A DNA stretch of 64,000 nucleotides from CAVQWT01 sp963810815 (GTDB lineage: Bacteria > Pseudomonadota > Gammaproteobacteria > Burkholderiales > Casimicrobiaceae): positions 248,001 through 312,000 of the forward strand of contig CAWEPB010000007.1 of the NCBI GenBank assembly GCA_963810815.1. The letters are read 5' to 3'. Under the pieces are notes generated by a model. The model searched no databases. It saw only the letters and a list, made by a program, of their open reading frames with translations, and was not told the origin of the DNA. Both the position numbers and the translations under genes were made by a program. Below, one piece after another: positions 8,805-17,629 of this stretch. Position 1 is the first letter of the stretch. Every line of letters starts with the position of its first letter.

Positions 8805-10373
8805 ATGCTTCGCCGCCTTCTCGCGCCGCTCGCCGCCGCCGCGCTCGTGCTCGCCGGCCTGCCGGCGCTTGCCGCGAACCTGACCATCGGCCTCGGCACC
8901 GACGTCACCGCGATGGATCCGCACTACCACAACCTCACGCCGAACAACAACATCGCGATGCACGTGTTCGGGTTCCTGGTCGAACGCAACGAGAAATCGC
9001 AGCCGGTGCCCGCGCTGGCCACCGAATGGAAGACGCTCGACGCGACGACCTGGGAGTTCAAGCTGCGCCGCGGCGTCAAGTTCCACGACGGCAGCGACTT
9101 CACCGCGGCCGACGTGGTCGCGTCGATCGAGCGGGTGCCGAAGGTGCCGAACAGCCCGTCGCCGTTCACCGCGTACACCAAGCAGATCACGAAGATCGAC
9201 GTCGTCGACCCGTACACGATCCGCTTCAAGACCGCGCTGCCGTATCCGCTGATGCCGTCGGACATGACGCAGATCGCGATCATCAGCCGGCAGTTCGCCA
9301 ACGCGACCACCGAGGACTTCAACAGCGGCAAGGCGGCGGTCGGAACGGGTCCGTACAAGCTGGTCCGCTACGCCAAGGGTGACCGCATCGAGCTCGCCCG
9401 CAACGACGCGTGGTGGGGCGGCAAGACGCCGTGGGAGAAGGTCACGATGCGCCTGCTCACGCAGGACGCCTCGCGCGTTGCCGCACTGCTCGCCGGCGAC
9501 GTGCAGGCGATCGAGAACGTACCGACCGCCGACGCGGCGCGGCTGAAGCAGGACAAGCGCCTCGGCCTGTACCGCACCGTCTCCGACCGGCTGATGTACC
9601 TCCACCTCGACAGCAACCGCGAGGTCACTCCGTTCGCCACCGACAAGGCCGGCAAGCCGCTGGACCGCAATCCGTTCAAGGACGCCCGCGTGCGCAAGGC
9701 GCTGTCGATGGCGATCAACCGGCCGGCGATCGTCGAGCGGGTGATGGAAGGCGAGGCCGTGCCCGCCGGCCAGCTGGTGCCGGACTTCCTGTTCGGCGCG
9801 ACGAAGAGCCTCAAGGTCGAGAAGTTCGACCCCGAGGGGGCGAAGAAATTGCTCGCCCAGGCGGGCTATCCGGATGGCTTCGGGATCACGCTGCACGCGA
9901 CGAACAACCGCTACGTCAACGACGCCAAGATCGCGCAGGCGATCGCGCAGATGCTGACGCGCGTCGGCGTCGACGTGAAGGTGGTGGCGATGCCGTCGGC
10001 GACGTTCTTTCCGCAGGCGACCGACCTCAAGTTCAGCCTGCTGCAGGCCGGCTGGAGCACGGGCACCGGCGAGGCCTCGTCGTCGCTGAAGGCGCTGCTG
10101 ATGACGTTCAACCGCGAGAAGGGCTTCGGCACCGCGAACCGCGGGCGCTACTCGAACGGAAAGGTCGACGCGCTGACCGAGGATGCGCTGCAGACCGTCG
10201 ACGACGTCAAGCGCGAGGCGTACCTGCAGCGCGCGACCGAGCTCGCGATCAACGACACGGGGCTCATCCCGCTGCATTTCCAGGTGGCGCAGTGGGCGGC
10301 ACGCGACGGCATCACCTACCAGGCGCGCGTGGACGAGACCACGCTGGCGCACAAGTTCGCACCGAAAAAGTGA
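8805..10373 (+). CDS. ABC transporter substrate-binding protein, family 5 (peptide/nickel type)
   Basis: A 522-residue periplasmic binding protein of the DppA/OppA (SBP_bac_5) family. The ATG at 8805 gives a signal peptide ending LPALAANL. Family landmarks are GTDVTAMDPHYHN near residue 30, FKLRRGVKFHDGSDFTAADV near 90, GTGPYKLVRYAKGDRIEL near 180 and the late DTGLIPLHF. Such proteins deliver peptides, opines, glutathione or metal chelates to a membrane permease, but no permease or ATPase gene follows. Instead its TGA overlaps the GTG of an aldehyde dehydrogenase (GTGA), so the binding protein is tied to an oxidative pathway. The ligand is unknown. Confidence 0.85.
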   Translation: MLRRLLAPLAAAALVLAGLPALAANLTIGLGTDVTAMDPHYHNLTPNNNIAMHVFGFLVERNEKSQPVPALATEWKTLDATTWEFKLRRGVKFHDGSDFTAADVVASIERVPKVPNSPSPFTAYTKQITKIDVVDPYTIRFKTALPYPLMPSDMTQIAIISRQFANATTEDFNSGKAAVGTGPYKLVRYAKGDRIELARNDAWWGGKTPWEKVTMRLLTQDASRVAALLAGDVQAIENVPTADAARLKQDKRLGLYRTVSDRLMYLHLDSNREVTPFATDKAGKPLDRNPFKDARVRKALSMAINRPAIVERVMEGEAVPAGQLVPDFLFGATKSLKVEKFDPEGAKKLLAQAGYPDGFGITLHATNNRYVNDAKIAQAIAQMLTRVGVDVKVVAMPSATFFPQATDLKFSLLQAGWSTGTGEASSSLKALLMTFNREKGFGTANRGRYSNGKVDALTEDALQTVDDVKREAYLQRATELAINDTGLIPLHFQVAQWAARDGITYQARVDETTLAHKFAPKK

Positions 10374-11920
10374 CGACGCGCGAGCCTTCGGCGCCGTCCC
10401 CCGGCGCCCCGGGAGCGGCCACCGCGACCGCGGCCGGGGCCGCCGCCGCACCGCCGGCCGGCGGGGCCGTGCTCGCGGTGCGCACGCCGGCGCAGCACTT
10501 CATCGGCGGGCGCTTCGTGGCGCCGGTGCGCGGCGAGACGCTGCCGATGCTCGATCCATCGGACGGCAAGCCGTTCGCCGCCATCGCCCGCGGCGGTGCG
10601 CCCGACATCGACGCCGCGGTGCGGGCGGCGCGGGCCGCCTTCGACGGTGCGTGGGGACGCCTCTCGCCGGCGGAGAAGGGCCGCAAGCTCGCCGCCCTGT
10701 CGCGCGCGATCGCCGACCACGGCGACGAGCTGGCGTGGCTGGAGGCGCGCGACTGCGGCAAGCCGATGGCGCAGGCGCGCGCCGACGTCGTCGCCTGCGC
10801 CCGCTACTTCGAGTTCTACGCCGGGGCCTGCGACAAGTTCCACGGCGAGACGCTGCCGTACCCCGAGGGCTACACGGTGCTGACCTGGCGCGAGCCGCAC
10901 GGCGTCACCGGCCACATCATCCCGTGGAACTACCCGCTGCAGATCTTCGGGCGCAGCGTCGGCGGTGCGCTGGCCGCCGGCAATGCCTGCGTCGTCAAGC
11001 CGGCCGAGGACGCCTGCCTCTCGCTGCTCCGCGTCGCGGAGCTCGCCGCAGCCGCGGGATTGCCCGACGGCGCGCTCAACCTCGTCACCGGCCTGGGCCG
11101 CGAGGCCGGCGCGGCGCTCGCCGCGCACCCGGGCATCGACCACATCTCGTTCACCGGCTCGCCGCCGACCGGGACGGCGGTCGCGCAGGAGGCGGCGAAG
11201 CGGCACTGTCCGGTGACCCTGGAGCTGGGCGGCAAGGGGCCGCAGATCGTGTTCGCCGACGCCGATCTCGACGCCGCGCTGCCGGTGCTGGTCAACGCCA
11301 TCGTGCAGAACGCGGGACAGACCTGCTCGGCGGGCAGCCGCCTGCTGGTCGAGCGCTCGCGCTACGAGGAAGTGCTGGAGCGCCTGGGCGCCAAGTTCGC
11401 CGCGCTGCGCGTCGGTCCGGCGCTGGCCGACCTCGACTGCGGGCCGCTGATCCGCGACTCGCAGCTGAAGCGCGTGCAGGGCTTCCTCGCCGACGCGGTG
11501 CGCGACGGGCTCGTCGTCGCGGGGCAGGGGACGGTGACGGCCGAGGCGCCGGCGTCCGGCTACTACGCGGTGCCGACGCTGCTGCGCGACGTCCCGCCCG
11601 CGTGCCGGCTTGCCTGCGAGGAGGTGTTCGGCCCGGTGCTGGCGGCGATGCCGTTCGGCGACGACGCCGAGGCGGTGAAGATCGCCAACGGGACCGACTT
11701 CGGGCTGGTCGCCGGCGTCTGGACGAAGGACGGCGGACGGCAGCTGCGGATGGCGCGGGCGATTCGCGCCGGGCAGGTCTTCGTCAACAACTACGGTGCG
11801 GGCGGCGGCGTCGAGCTGCCGTTCGGGGGCGTCAAGCACTCCGGCCACGGTCGCGAAAAGGGCTTCGAGGCATTGTACGGATTCACCGCGCTCAAGACAG
11901 TCGTGCTGCGGCACGGGTAG
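10370..11920 (+). CDS. NAD(P)-dependent aldehyde dehydrogenase
   Basis: An aldehyde dehydrogenase superfamily enzyme. Motifs: PWNYPLQIFGRSVGGALAAG (cofactor-binding start), FTGSPPTG (Rossmann turn), LELGGKGPQIV with the general-base Glu, and NAGQTCSAGSRLL with the catalytic Cys. GTG 10370 overlaps the stop of the upstream binding protein and gives 516 residues, including a 30-residue Ala/Pro-rich leader. A GTG at 10468 would give a more usual length, so the start is uncertain. The enzyme oxidises an aldehyde to its acid in the cytoplasm; the neighbouring SDR suggests an alcohol-to-aldehyde-to-acid sequence, which is inference. Confidence 0.88.
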   Translation: MTTREPSAPSPGAPGAATATAAGAAAAPPAGGAVLAVRTPAQHFIGGRFVAPVRGETLPMLDPSDGKPFAAIARGGAPDIDAAVRAARAAFDGAWGRLSPAEKGRKLAALSRAIADHGDELAWLEARDCGKPMAQARADVVACARYFEFYAGACDKFHGETLPYPEGYTVLTWREPHGVTGHIIPWNYPLQIFGRSVGGALAAGNACVVKPAEDACLSLLRVAELAAAAGLPDGALNLVTGLGREAGAALAAHPGIDHISFTGSPPTGTAVAQEAAKRHCPVTLELGGKGPQIVFADADLDAALPVLVNAIVQNAGQTCSAGSRLLVERSRYEEVLERLGAKFAALRVGPALADLDCGPLIRDSQLKRVQGFLADAVRDGLVVAGQGTVTAEAPASGYYAVPTLLRDVPPACRLACEEVFGPVLAAMPFGDDAEAVKIANGTDFGLVAGVWTKDGGRQLRMARAIRAGQVFVNNYGAGGGVELPFGGVKHSGHGREKGFEALYGFTALKTVVLRHG

Positions 11921-11974
11921 GCGCGTCGGCCGCGGCGACGGTTGCGGCGCGCGCGACGACAGGGGAGGCAGGCC

Positions 11975-12730
11975 ATGAGGTTGCGGGACCGGATCGCCAT
12001 CGTCACCGGCGCGGGCAGCGGGTTCGGCGAAGGCATCGCGACGCGCTTTGCGCGCGAGGGCGCCAGGGTCGTCGTCAACGACATCGACGTCGCCAACGGC
12101 GAGCGCGTCGCCAAGGCCATCGCGGCCGCCGGCGGGCACGCGAAGTTCTGCGCCGGCGACGTCTCGAAGGACGCGGACGTCTCGCACCTGGTGGCCTTCG
12201 CGCTCGCCGCATACGGCGACCTCCACGTGGTGGTCAACAACGCGGGGACCACGCACCGCAACCAGCCGCTGCTCGACGTCGCGGAAAGCGAGTTCGACCG
12301 CATCTACGCGGTGAACGTGAAGAGCCTGTTCCTGATGGCCAGGCACGCAGTTCCGCATTTCCGCCGTCGACGCGACGGCGTGTTCATCACCATCGCTTCG
12401 ACCGCGGGCGTGCGGCCGCGTCCGGGCCTCACCTGGTACAACGGCAGCAAGGGCGCGGCGATCGTCACCTCGCGGTCGATGGCGGCCGAGCTCGCGCCCG
12501 ACAACATCCGCGTCAACGTCATCAACCCGGTCGCCGGCGAGACGGCGATGCTCGCCGCCTTCATGGGCCAGGACACGCCGGAGATCCGGGCGAAGTTCGT
12601 CGCCAGCATTCCGCTGGGCCGGCTGTCGCAGCCGTCGGACATCGCGACGGCCGCGGTGTTCTTCGCCTCCGAGGAGGCGTCGTTCATCACCGGCGCCTGC
12701 CTCGAGGTCGACGGGGGACGCTGCGTATGA
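11975..12730 (+). CDS. Short-chain dehydrogenase/reductase (classical SDR)
   Basis: A 251-residue classical SDR similar to FabG-like 3-oxoacyl reductases and glucose dehydrogenases. The NAD(P) motif TGAGSGFGEG lies near residues 12-21 and NNAG near 89. The catalytic Ser is in ITIASTAG and the Tyr/Lys pair in YNGSKG (YxxxK). The acidic VVVNDIDVANGER after the second strand favours NAD. The ATG has AGGGGAGG upstream. Its stop overlaps the start of the cytochrome gene (ATGA). It probably oxidises a secondary alcohol in the same pathway as the aldehyde dehydrogenase; the substrate is unknown. Confidence 0.88.
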   Translation: MRLRDRIAIVTGAGSGFGEGIATRFAREGARVVVNDIDVANGERVAKAIAAAGGHAKFCAGDVSKDADVSHLVAFALAAYGDLHVVVNNAGTTHRNQPLLDVAESEFDRIYAVNVKSLFLMARHAVPHFRRRRDGVFITIASTAGVRPRPGLTWYNGSKGAAIVTSRSMAAELAPDNIRVNVINPVAGETAMLAAFMGQDTPEIRAKFVASIPLGRLSQPSDIATAAVFFASEEASFITGACLEVDGGRCV

Positions 12731-13218
12731 GGGTGGCGTCGCCCCCGGCGGGACGGGTGCGGATTGCGGGAGGCCGATGGCCAGCGGGCCCGGGCGGTGC
12801 CGCGCACGCGGCCCGGCCCGCGGCGCGGATGCCGGCCGCGCTGTTCATGTTCGTGGCCCTGTTCGCCGCGCTGCCCGCGGGGCTGCACGCGGGGCTGCTC
12901 GAACCGGCCGCCCATGCCGCGGCCAGCGCGGCCCCCGACGCGGCTGCGAGCGCGCCGCCGGTGCCGCACGCGATCGAGCCGCACCTGCCGATCACGGCGC
13001 AGAAGAATCCCTGCCTGGCCTGCCACGACCGGCCCGAGCTGGTCGGGCAGCCGAAAGGCACGATCGCGACCCCGATGCCGGCGAGCCATTACTTCCGGGG
13101 CGGCGACGGCAAGCTCGCGGTGGCGCGGGTGGCGTACGTCTGCACGACCTGCCACGCCGCCGCCGGGAGCGCGGCGCGCGGACCCGGCGCGCCGGCGCTG
13201 GCCGCGGCGGTGCGTTAG
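12727..13218 (+). CDS. NapB-like dihaem cytochrome c, orphan
   Basis: A small periplasmic c-type cytochrome with two haem motifs, CLACH and CTTCH, 42 residues apart. The order PxxPHxIEPHLPIT...NPCLACH...ATPMPASHY...CTTCH closely follows NapB, the electron-transfer subunit of periplasmic nitrate reductase, including the His residues expected as distal ligands. No napA, napC or napD lies nearby; instead the ATG 12727 overlaps the SDR stop (ATGA). An in-frame ATG at 12829 gives a more usual signal peptide (MPAALFMFVALFAALPAGLHAG) and may be the true start. It could accept electrons from a periplasmic dehydrogenase or belong to a nap system elsewhere. Confidence 0.8.
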   Translation: MRVASPPAGRVRIAGGRWPAGPGGAAHAARPAARMPAALFMFVALFAALPAGLHAGLLEPAAHAAASAAPDAAASAPPVPHAIEPHLPITAQKNPCLACHDRPELVGQPKGTIATPMPASHYFRGGDGKLAVARVAYVCTTCHAAAGSAARGPGAPALAAAVR

Positions 13219-13241
13219 TCAGCCAGTTCCCGCCGGCGGAT

Positions 13242-14480
13242 TCAGCCGATGACGCCGGCCGCACGCAGCGCGGCGATCGCCGTGTCGTCGTAGCCGGCCT
13301 CGCGCAGCACGGCGTCGGTGTGCTCGCCCAGCCGCGGGCCACCGCCGGCGATCTCGCCGGGGGTCGCCGAGAGCTTCGGCACGACGCCCGGAACGGCCAG
13401 GGTGCCGCCATCGGGCAGCGCGATGCGGCGGATCATTTCGCGCGCCGCGTAGTGCGGGTCGGCGGCGATGTCGGCGATCGAGCAGATCTTCGACGCGGGG
13501 ACGTCCGCGGTCGCCATCGCCGCCAGCACGGCGTCCGGGTCCTGCGTCGTGGTCCACGCTTCGATCTGGTCGTCGAGCCAGCCCTGCCGCGCCGCGCGGC
13601 CCTCGTTGTGGGCCAGGTCCGCGTCGGCGGCGAGGTCGTCGCGGCCCATCGCCCGGCACAACCGCCGGAAGATCGAGTCGGCGTTGGCGGCGATCAGCAC
13701 GTAGCTGCCGTCGGCGCAGCGGTACGCCGACGTCGGCGCGATGCCGGGCAGGATCGCCCCCGTGCGCTCGCGGACGACGCCGAACGCGTCGAATTCCGGC
13801 AGCGTCGACTCCATGACCGAGAACACGCTCTCGTACAGCGCGACGTCGACGACCTGGCCGCGGCCGGTGCGGGCGCGCGACTGCAGCGCGAGCAGCGCGC
13901 CGATGACGCCGTAGAGCGCCGACAGCGTGTCGCCGATCGACACGCCGACCCGCGACGGCGGCCGGTCGGGCGTCCCGGTGACGTGCCGCAGGCCGCCCAA
14001 CGCCTCGCCGATGACGCCGAAGCCGGGTCGCTCCCGGTACGGCCCCGTCTGCCCGTAGCCGGACACGCGGACCATCACCAGCCCGGGGTTCCCGCGCGCG
14101 AGCTCGTCGTAGCCCATGCCCCAGGCCTCGAGCGTGCCGGGCCGGAAATTCTCGATCAGGATGTCCGCGGAGCGCGCCAGCCGCCGCGCGACCGCCTGGC
14201 CTTCCGGTTGCCGGAGGTCGAGCGCGACCGACCGCTTGCCGCGCGACTGCACGTGCCACCACACCGACGTGCCGTCCTTGAGGTGCCGCCACTTCCGCAG
14301 CGGATCGCCCAGCCCCGGCGGCTCGATCTTGACGACGTCGGCGCCGAACTCGGCGAGGAGCTTGGCGCAGAACGGGCCGGCGATCAGCTGGCCCAGCTCG
14401 AGCACCCGCACGCCGGCGAGCGGCCGCTCGGGCGCGGCCGCCGGACTGGCGCCGGTCGCGGGGTCGGGGTCTGCCGCCAT
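13242..14480 (-). CDS. CaiB/BaiF family CoA-transferase
   Basis: A 412-residue class III CoA-transferase. The N-terminal VLELGQLIAGPFCAKLLAEFGADVVKIE is typical, followed by SRGKRSVALDLR and ILIENFRPGTLEAWG, which carries the region of the catalytic Asp. The C-terminal small domain ends DTAIAALRAAGVIG. These enzymes move CoA between carboxylic acids in the cytoplasm. It is the last gene of a minus-strand run dctP-dctQ-dctM-CaiB, 13 bp after dctM. This suggests that the acid imported by the TRAP system is activated here by CoA transfer before degradation; the substrate itself is unknown. Confidence 0.87.
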   Translation of the reverse strand: MAADPDPATGASPAAAPERPLAGVRVLELGQLIAGPFCAKLLAEFGADVVKIEPPGLGDPLRKWRHLKDGTSVWWHVQSRGKRSVALDLRQPEGQAVARRLARSADILIENFRPGTLEAWGMGYDELARGNPGLVMVRVSGYGQTGPYRERPGFGVIGEALGGLRHVTGTPDRPPSRVGVSIGDTLSALYGVIGALLALQSRARTGRGQVVDVALYESVFSVMESTLPEFDAFGVVRERTGAILPGIAPTSAYRCADGSYVLIAANADSIFRRLCRAMGRDDLAADADLAHNEGRAARQGWLDDQIEAWTTTQDPDAVLAAMATADVPASKICSIADIAADPHYAAREMIRRIALPDGGTLAVPGVVPKLSATPGEIAGGGPRLGEHTDAVLREAGYDDTAIAALRAAGVIG

Positions 14481-14493
14481 GGCCGTGCCGTCC

Positions 14494-15771
14494 TCAGCGC
14501 GCGTAGACGAGGTCGCGCAGCCCGATCGACAGCGTCGGCACGTAGGTGATGATCAGCAGGCAGCCGACGATCACCAGCACGAACGGGACCAGCTTCGCGA
14601 TCATCTGGTCGAGCGACACGCGGGCGACGGTGCAGGCGGCGAACAGGTTGACGCCGAAGGGCGGCGTGATCATCCCCAGCGCGAGGTTCACGACCATGAT
14701 GACCCCGAAGTGCACCGGGTCGATGCCGAAATGCACGGCGACCGGCGCCAGGATCGGCGCCAGCACGATGATCGACGCCGAGGTCTCGATGAACATGCCG
14801 ACGACGAACAGCGCCGCGTTGACGCCGAGCAGGAACAGCATCGGCGACTGCAGCCATTCGACGAGGAACTTGCCGATCTGGTCGGGGATGCCGGCACGGG
14901 TGATGAGGTAGCTGAACACGCCCGCGTTGGCGATGATGAACATGATCACCGTCGACGAGATCACGCTTCTCCTCAGCACCCGCGGCAGGTCGGAGACCTT
15001 CGTCTCGCGGTAGATGCCGACGCCGATGACGAGCGCGTAGAACACCGCGATGACCGACGCCTCGGTCGGCGTGAAGATGCCGCCGTAGATCCCGCCGAGG
15101 ATGATCACCGGCATCATCAGCGCGAGCCACGCGTGCCGGAACGCGACGAGGAACGGCAGCCGACCCTCGCGGTCGTTCTGGCCGTAGCCTTTCCAGCGCG
15201 CGTAGACGATGACGAACAGCATCAGTGAGCCGCCGATCAGCAGGCCCGGCCCGAAGCCGGAGATGAAGAGCTCGCCGATCGACACCTCGGCCGAGACGCC
15301 GTAGAGGATCATCGGGATCGACGGCGGAATGATCACGCCCAGCTCCGCGGAGGTCGCCTGCAGCGCCGCCGCCCAGGTGATCGGGTAGCCGTGCTTCACC
15401 AGGGCCGGGATCAGGATGGCGCCGATGGCGAAGGTGGTCGCCACGCTCGAGCCGGAGACCGCGGCGAAGATCATGCAGGTCAGCACGCAGGTCGCCGCGA
15501 GTCCGCCCTGGATGCCGCCGACCAGCGACTTGGCGAACTCGACCAGGCGCTTCGAGATGCCGCCCGATTCCATCAGGTTGCCGGCCAGGATGAAGAACGG
15601 GATCGCGGCGAGCGGGAATTTGTTGATCGCCGAGAACATCTCCTTGACGATCGTCAGCAGGTTGACGTTCGACTGGTGCGCGCCGACGATGCTGGCGAGC
15701 CCGATCGCGACGCCGATCGACACCGTGAGCGCGAAGCCCAGCAGCATCGTGAACAGCATGGCTCCCGACAT
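14494..15771 (-). CDS. dctM: TRAP transporter large permease DctM
   Basis: A 425-residue TRAP large membrane subunit with about 12 hydrophobic segments. Characteristic stretches are PFFILAGNLMESGG, MIFAAVSGSSVATTFAIG near residue 95, and GMITPPFGVNLF near 362, which resemble the substrate and sodium-binding hairpins of the family. It forms the transport channel for an acid delivered by the DctP protein and is driven by a sodium gradient. The ATG at 15771 lies 11 bases after the dctQ stop, so dctQ and dctM are co-translated. The final residues end near CaiB. Confidence 0.9.
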   Translation of the reverse strand: MSGAMLFTMLLGFALTVSIGVAIGLASIVGAHQSNVNLLTIVKEMFSAINKFPLAAIPFFILAGNLMESGGISKRLVEFAKSLVGGIQGGLAATCVLTCMIFAAVSGSSVATTFAIGAILIPALVKHGYPITWAAALQATSAELGVIIPPSIPMILYGVSAEVSIGELFISGFGPGLLIGGSLMLFVIVYARWKGYGQNDREGRLPFLVAFRHAWLALMMPVIILGGIYGGIFTPTEASVIAVFYALVIGVGIYRETKVSDLPRVLRRSVISSTVIMFIIANAGVFSYLITRAGIPDQIGKFLVEWLQSPMLFLLGVNAALFVVGMFIETSASIIVLAPILAPVAVHFGIDPVHFGVIMVVNLALGMITPPFGVNLFAACTVARVSLDQMIAKLVPFVLVIVGCLLIITYVPTLSIGLRDLVYAR

Positions 15772-15782
15772 GGTCCGGTTCC

Positions 15783-16277
15783 CTACTGGGCGGTTTCGAG
15801 TTCCTGGCGCCGCGGATCGACGAGGCAGCCGATCACGCCGGGAATCGCCAGCACCGCGCCGATGGGGATCGCGAGGTAGGCCCAGGTCATCGAGAACGAC
15901 TCGAGGCCGCTGATCGTCTGCACGCGCGCGCGCCACGAATAGTCGAAGCCGAACCAGATCATGAAGCCCAGCAGCGTCAGCGCCGCCACCGCGGTGATCC
16001 ACTCGAGCCCGCGGCGGACCGCGGGGCTGCCCTTGCGGTGCGCGATGTCGATGCAGACCATCGCGCCCTGGCGGAACGCCGCCGGCGCGCCCATGAACAC
16101 CATCCAGATCAGCGAAAAGCGGATCAGGACCTCCGACCACTCGGCCGGCTGCTGGAAGACGAAGCGGGCGAGGATCTGGTAGAGGCCGAGGCACGCGGCG
16201 ACGACCATCATCACGCAGGCGAAGGCGAGCGACAGTGCGGTGATGTGGCGCTCGATCGCGAGCAGGCTGCGGCGCAA
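15783..16277 (-). CDS. dctQ: TRAP transporter small permease DctQ
   Basis: A 164-residue TRAP small membrane subunit with four membrane helices. RFVFQQPAEWSEVLIRFSLIWMVF contains the W-x-E motif at the second helix. I chose the TTG at 16277 (LRRSLLAIERHITAL) because GGAGG stands six bases before it. An ATG 75 bases upstream would add a basic, unlikely leader and would read through the region between dctP and dctQ. DctQ holds DctM in place and takes part in docking of the binding protein. It is followed after 11 bp by dctM. Confidence 0.85.
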   Translation of the reverse strand: MRRSLLAIERHITALSLAFACVMMVVAACLGLYQILARFVFQQPAEWSEVLIRFSLIWMVFMGAPAAFRQGAMVCIDIAHRKGSPAVRRGLEWITAVAALTLLGFMIWFGFDYSWRARVQTISGLESFSMTWAYLAIPIGAVLAIPGVIGCLVDPRRQELETAQ

Positions 16278-16357
16278 GGCGGACCTCCGGCGGTTCTTGT
16301 CGGCGTGGCGCACGAGTATAGCGAACCCGGGCGCGGCGGCCGCCGCCACCAAAGCAA

Positions 16358-16379
16358 GAGGCCCGGCGGACCGGGCCTC
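16358..16379 (-). terminator. Intercistronic hairpin between dctP and dctQ
   Basis: A perfect 9-bp inverted repeat (GAGGCCCGG at 16358-16366, CCGGGCCTC at 16371-16379, 4-base loop) lies between the dctP stop and the dctQ start. On the minus strand it is followed by TTGCTTTGG rather than a full T-run. It fits a partial terminator or an RNA-stabilising stem that would keep binding-protein mRNA above permease mRNA. Confidence 0.55.
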
Positions 16380-16437
16380 CAGCGGACACCTGCGGGCCGT
16401 GCCGCCGGCGGCATCGCCGCCGGCACGCCGGCCGCCG

Positions 16438-17415
16438 CTACTTCGCGTTGCGGATCTTGTCGATGTTTTCCTGGCCGAACTTCTTGCCGAATTCGGCGTA
16501 GGTCGGGCCGAGCGTGGCCTGGAACTTCGACTTGTCGAGGTTCTCGGTGACGTTCATGCCCTTGCTGCGCAGGTCGGCGACGGCCTTCTTCTCGTCCTCG
16601 TCGACGCGCGCGCGGTTGGCCTTGACGGCTTCCTTGGCGGCATCGAGGAACGCCTGCTTGTCCGCCGGCGACAGCTTGTCGAACGAGGCCTTGTTCATCA
16701 GGAACAGCGCCGGCGAGTAGACGTGCCCGGTCAGCGACAGGTACTTCTGCACCTGGTCGAGCTTGGCCGCGGTGATCACCGACAGCGGGTTCTCCTGGCC
16801 GTCGACCGTGCCCTGCTGCAGCGCAGTGAACACCTCGGTGAACGCCATCGGCGTCGGGATGATGCCGAACGCCTTGTACGCCTGGATGTGGACCGGGTTC
16901 TCCATCGTCCGCATCTTCAGGCCCTTCAGGTCGTCGGGGACCGCGACCGTGCGCTTGCTGTTGGTCATGTGGCGGAAGCCGTTCTCGCCCCAGGCCAGCG
17001 CGACCATGCCCTTCGACGGGAACTTCTGCAGCAGTTCCTGGCCGGTCGGACCGTCGAGCACCGAGCGCGCGTGGTTGTAGTCGCGGAACAGGAACGGGAT
17101 GTCGAGGATGGCGACCTCGGGCACGAAGTTGGGCACCGGGCCCGTCGACGTGAACGTCAGGTCCTGCGTGCCGAGCTGGACCGCCTCGACCGATTCGCGC
17201 TCGGCGCCCAGCGACCCCGAGTAGAACGTCTGGACCTTGTAGCGGCCGTTGGTGCGCTTCTCGACTTCCTTGGCGAAGGTGTCGATCGCCACGCCCTGGT
17301 GCGAGTTCTGGGCGAGCGAGATGTTGATCTTCATCGTCGTCTGCGCGAGCGCGGGCGCGGCGACGGCAAGACCGGCCGTCGCGGCAAGCGCGGCGAAGAG
17401 GCGGGAAATCCGCAT
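16438..17415 (-). CDS. dctP: TRAP transporter substrate-binding protein DctP
   Basis: A 325-residue periplasmic binding protein. MRISRLFAALAATAGLAVAAPALAQ is its signal peptide. The family pattern is complete: YSGSLGAERESVEAVQLG, PDDLKGLKMRTMENP with the Arg that binds the substrate carboxylate, and AFTEVFTALQQGTVDGQENPL. The ATG at 17415 is preceded by AGGAGGAG and is preferred over an in-frame ATG 27 bases upstream. It heads the operon dctP-dctQ-dctM-CaiB. The ligand is an organic acid, not further specified, and the downstream CoA-transferase suggests one that is degraded as a CoA thioester. Confidence 0.9.
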   Translation of the reverse strand: MRISRLFAALAATAGLAVAAPALAQTTMKINISLAQNSHQGVAIDTFAKEVEKRTNGRYKVQTFYSGSLGAERESVEAVQLGTQDLTFTSTGPVPNFVPEVAILDIPFLFRDYNHARSVLDGPTGQELLQKFPSKGMVALAWGENGFRHMTNSKRTVAVPDDLKGLKMRTMENPVHIQAYKAFGIIPTPMAFTEVFTALQQGTVDGQENPLSVITAAKLDQVQKYLSLTGHVYSPALFLMNKASFDKLSPADKQAFLDAAKEAVKANRARVDEDEKKAVADLRSKGMNVTENLDKSKFQATLGPTYAEFGKKFGQENIDKIRNAK

Positions 17416-17629
17416 GGGTACTCCTCCTGTCGAAAGGGGCATCGGTTCCGGTCGGACCGGTCGATCGATGCCGGGCGTCGGATTCTAGGGCGCGCCGGGC
17501 GTCCTGTATAGCCTTCTTCCGGGGTCCGCCGGCGGCCGGCCGCACCGGGCGCGTCGTCCGCGGGCGGGGGATGTGGAATAATCGACGTGGCCACCCGGCA
17601 CTTCGTCCGGCGCCACCCGCCCGCCACCG

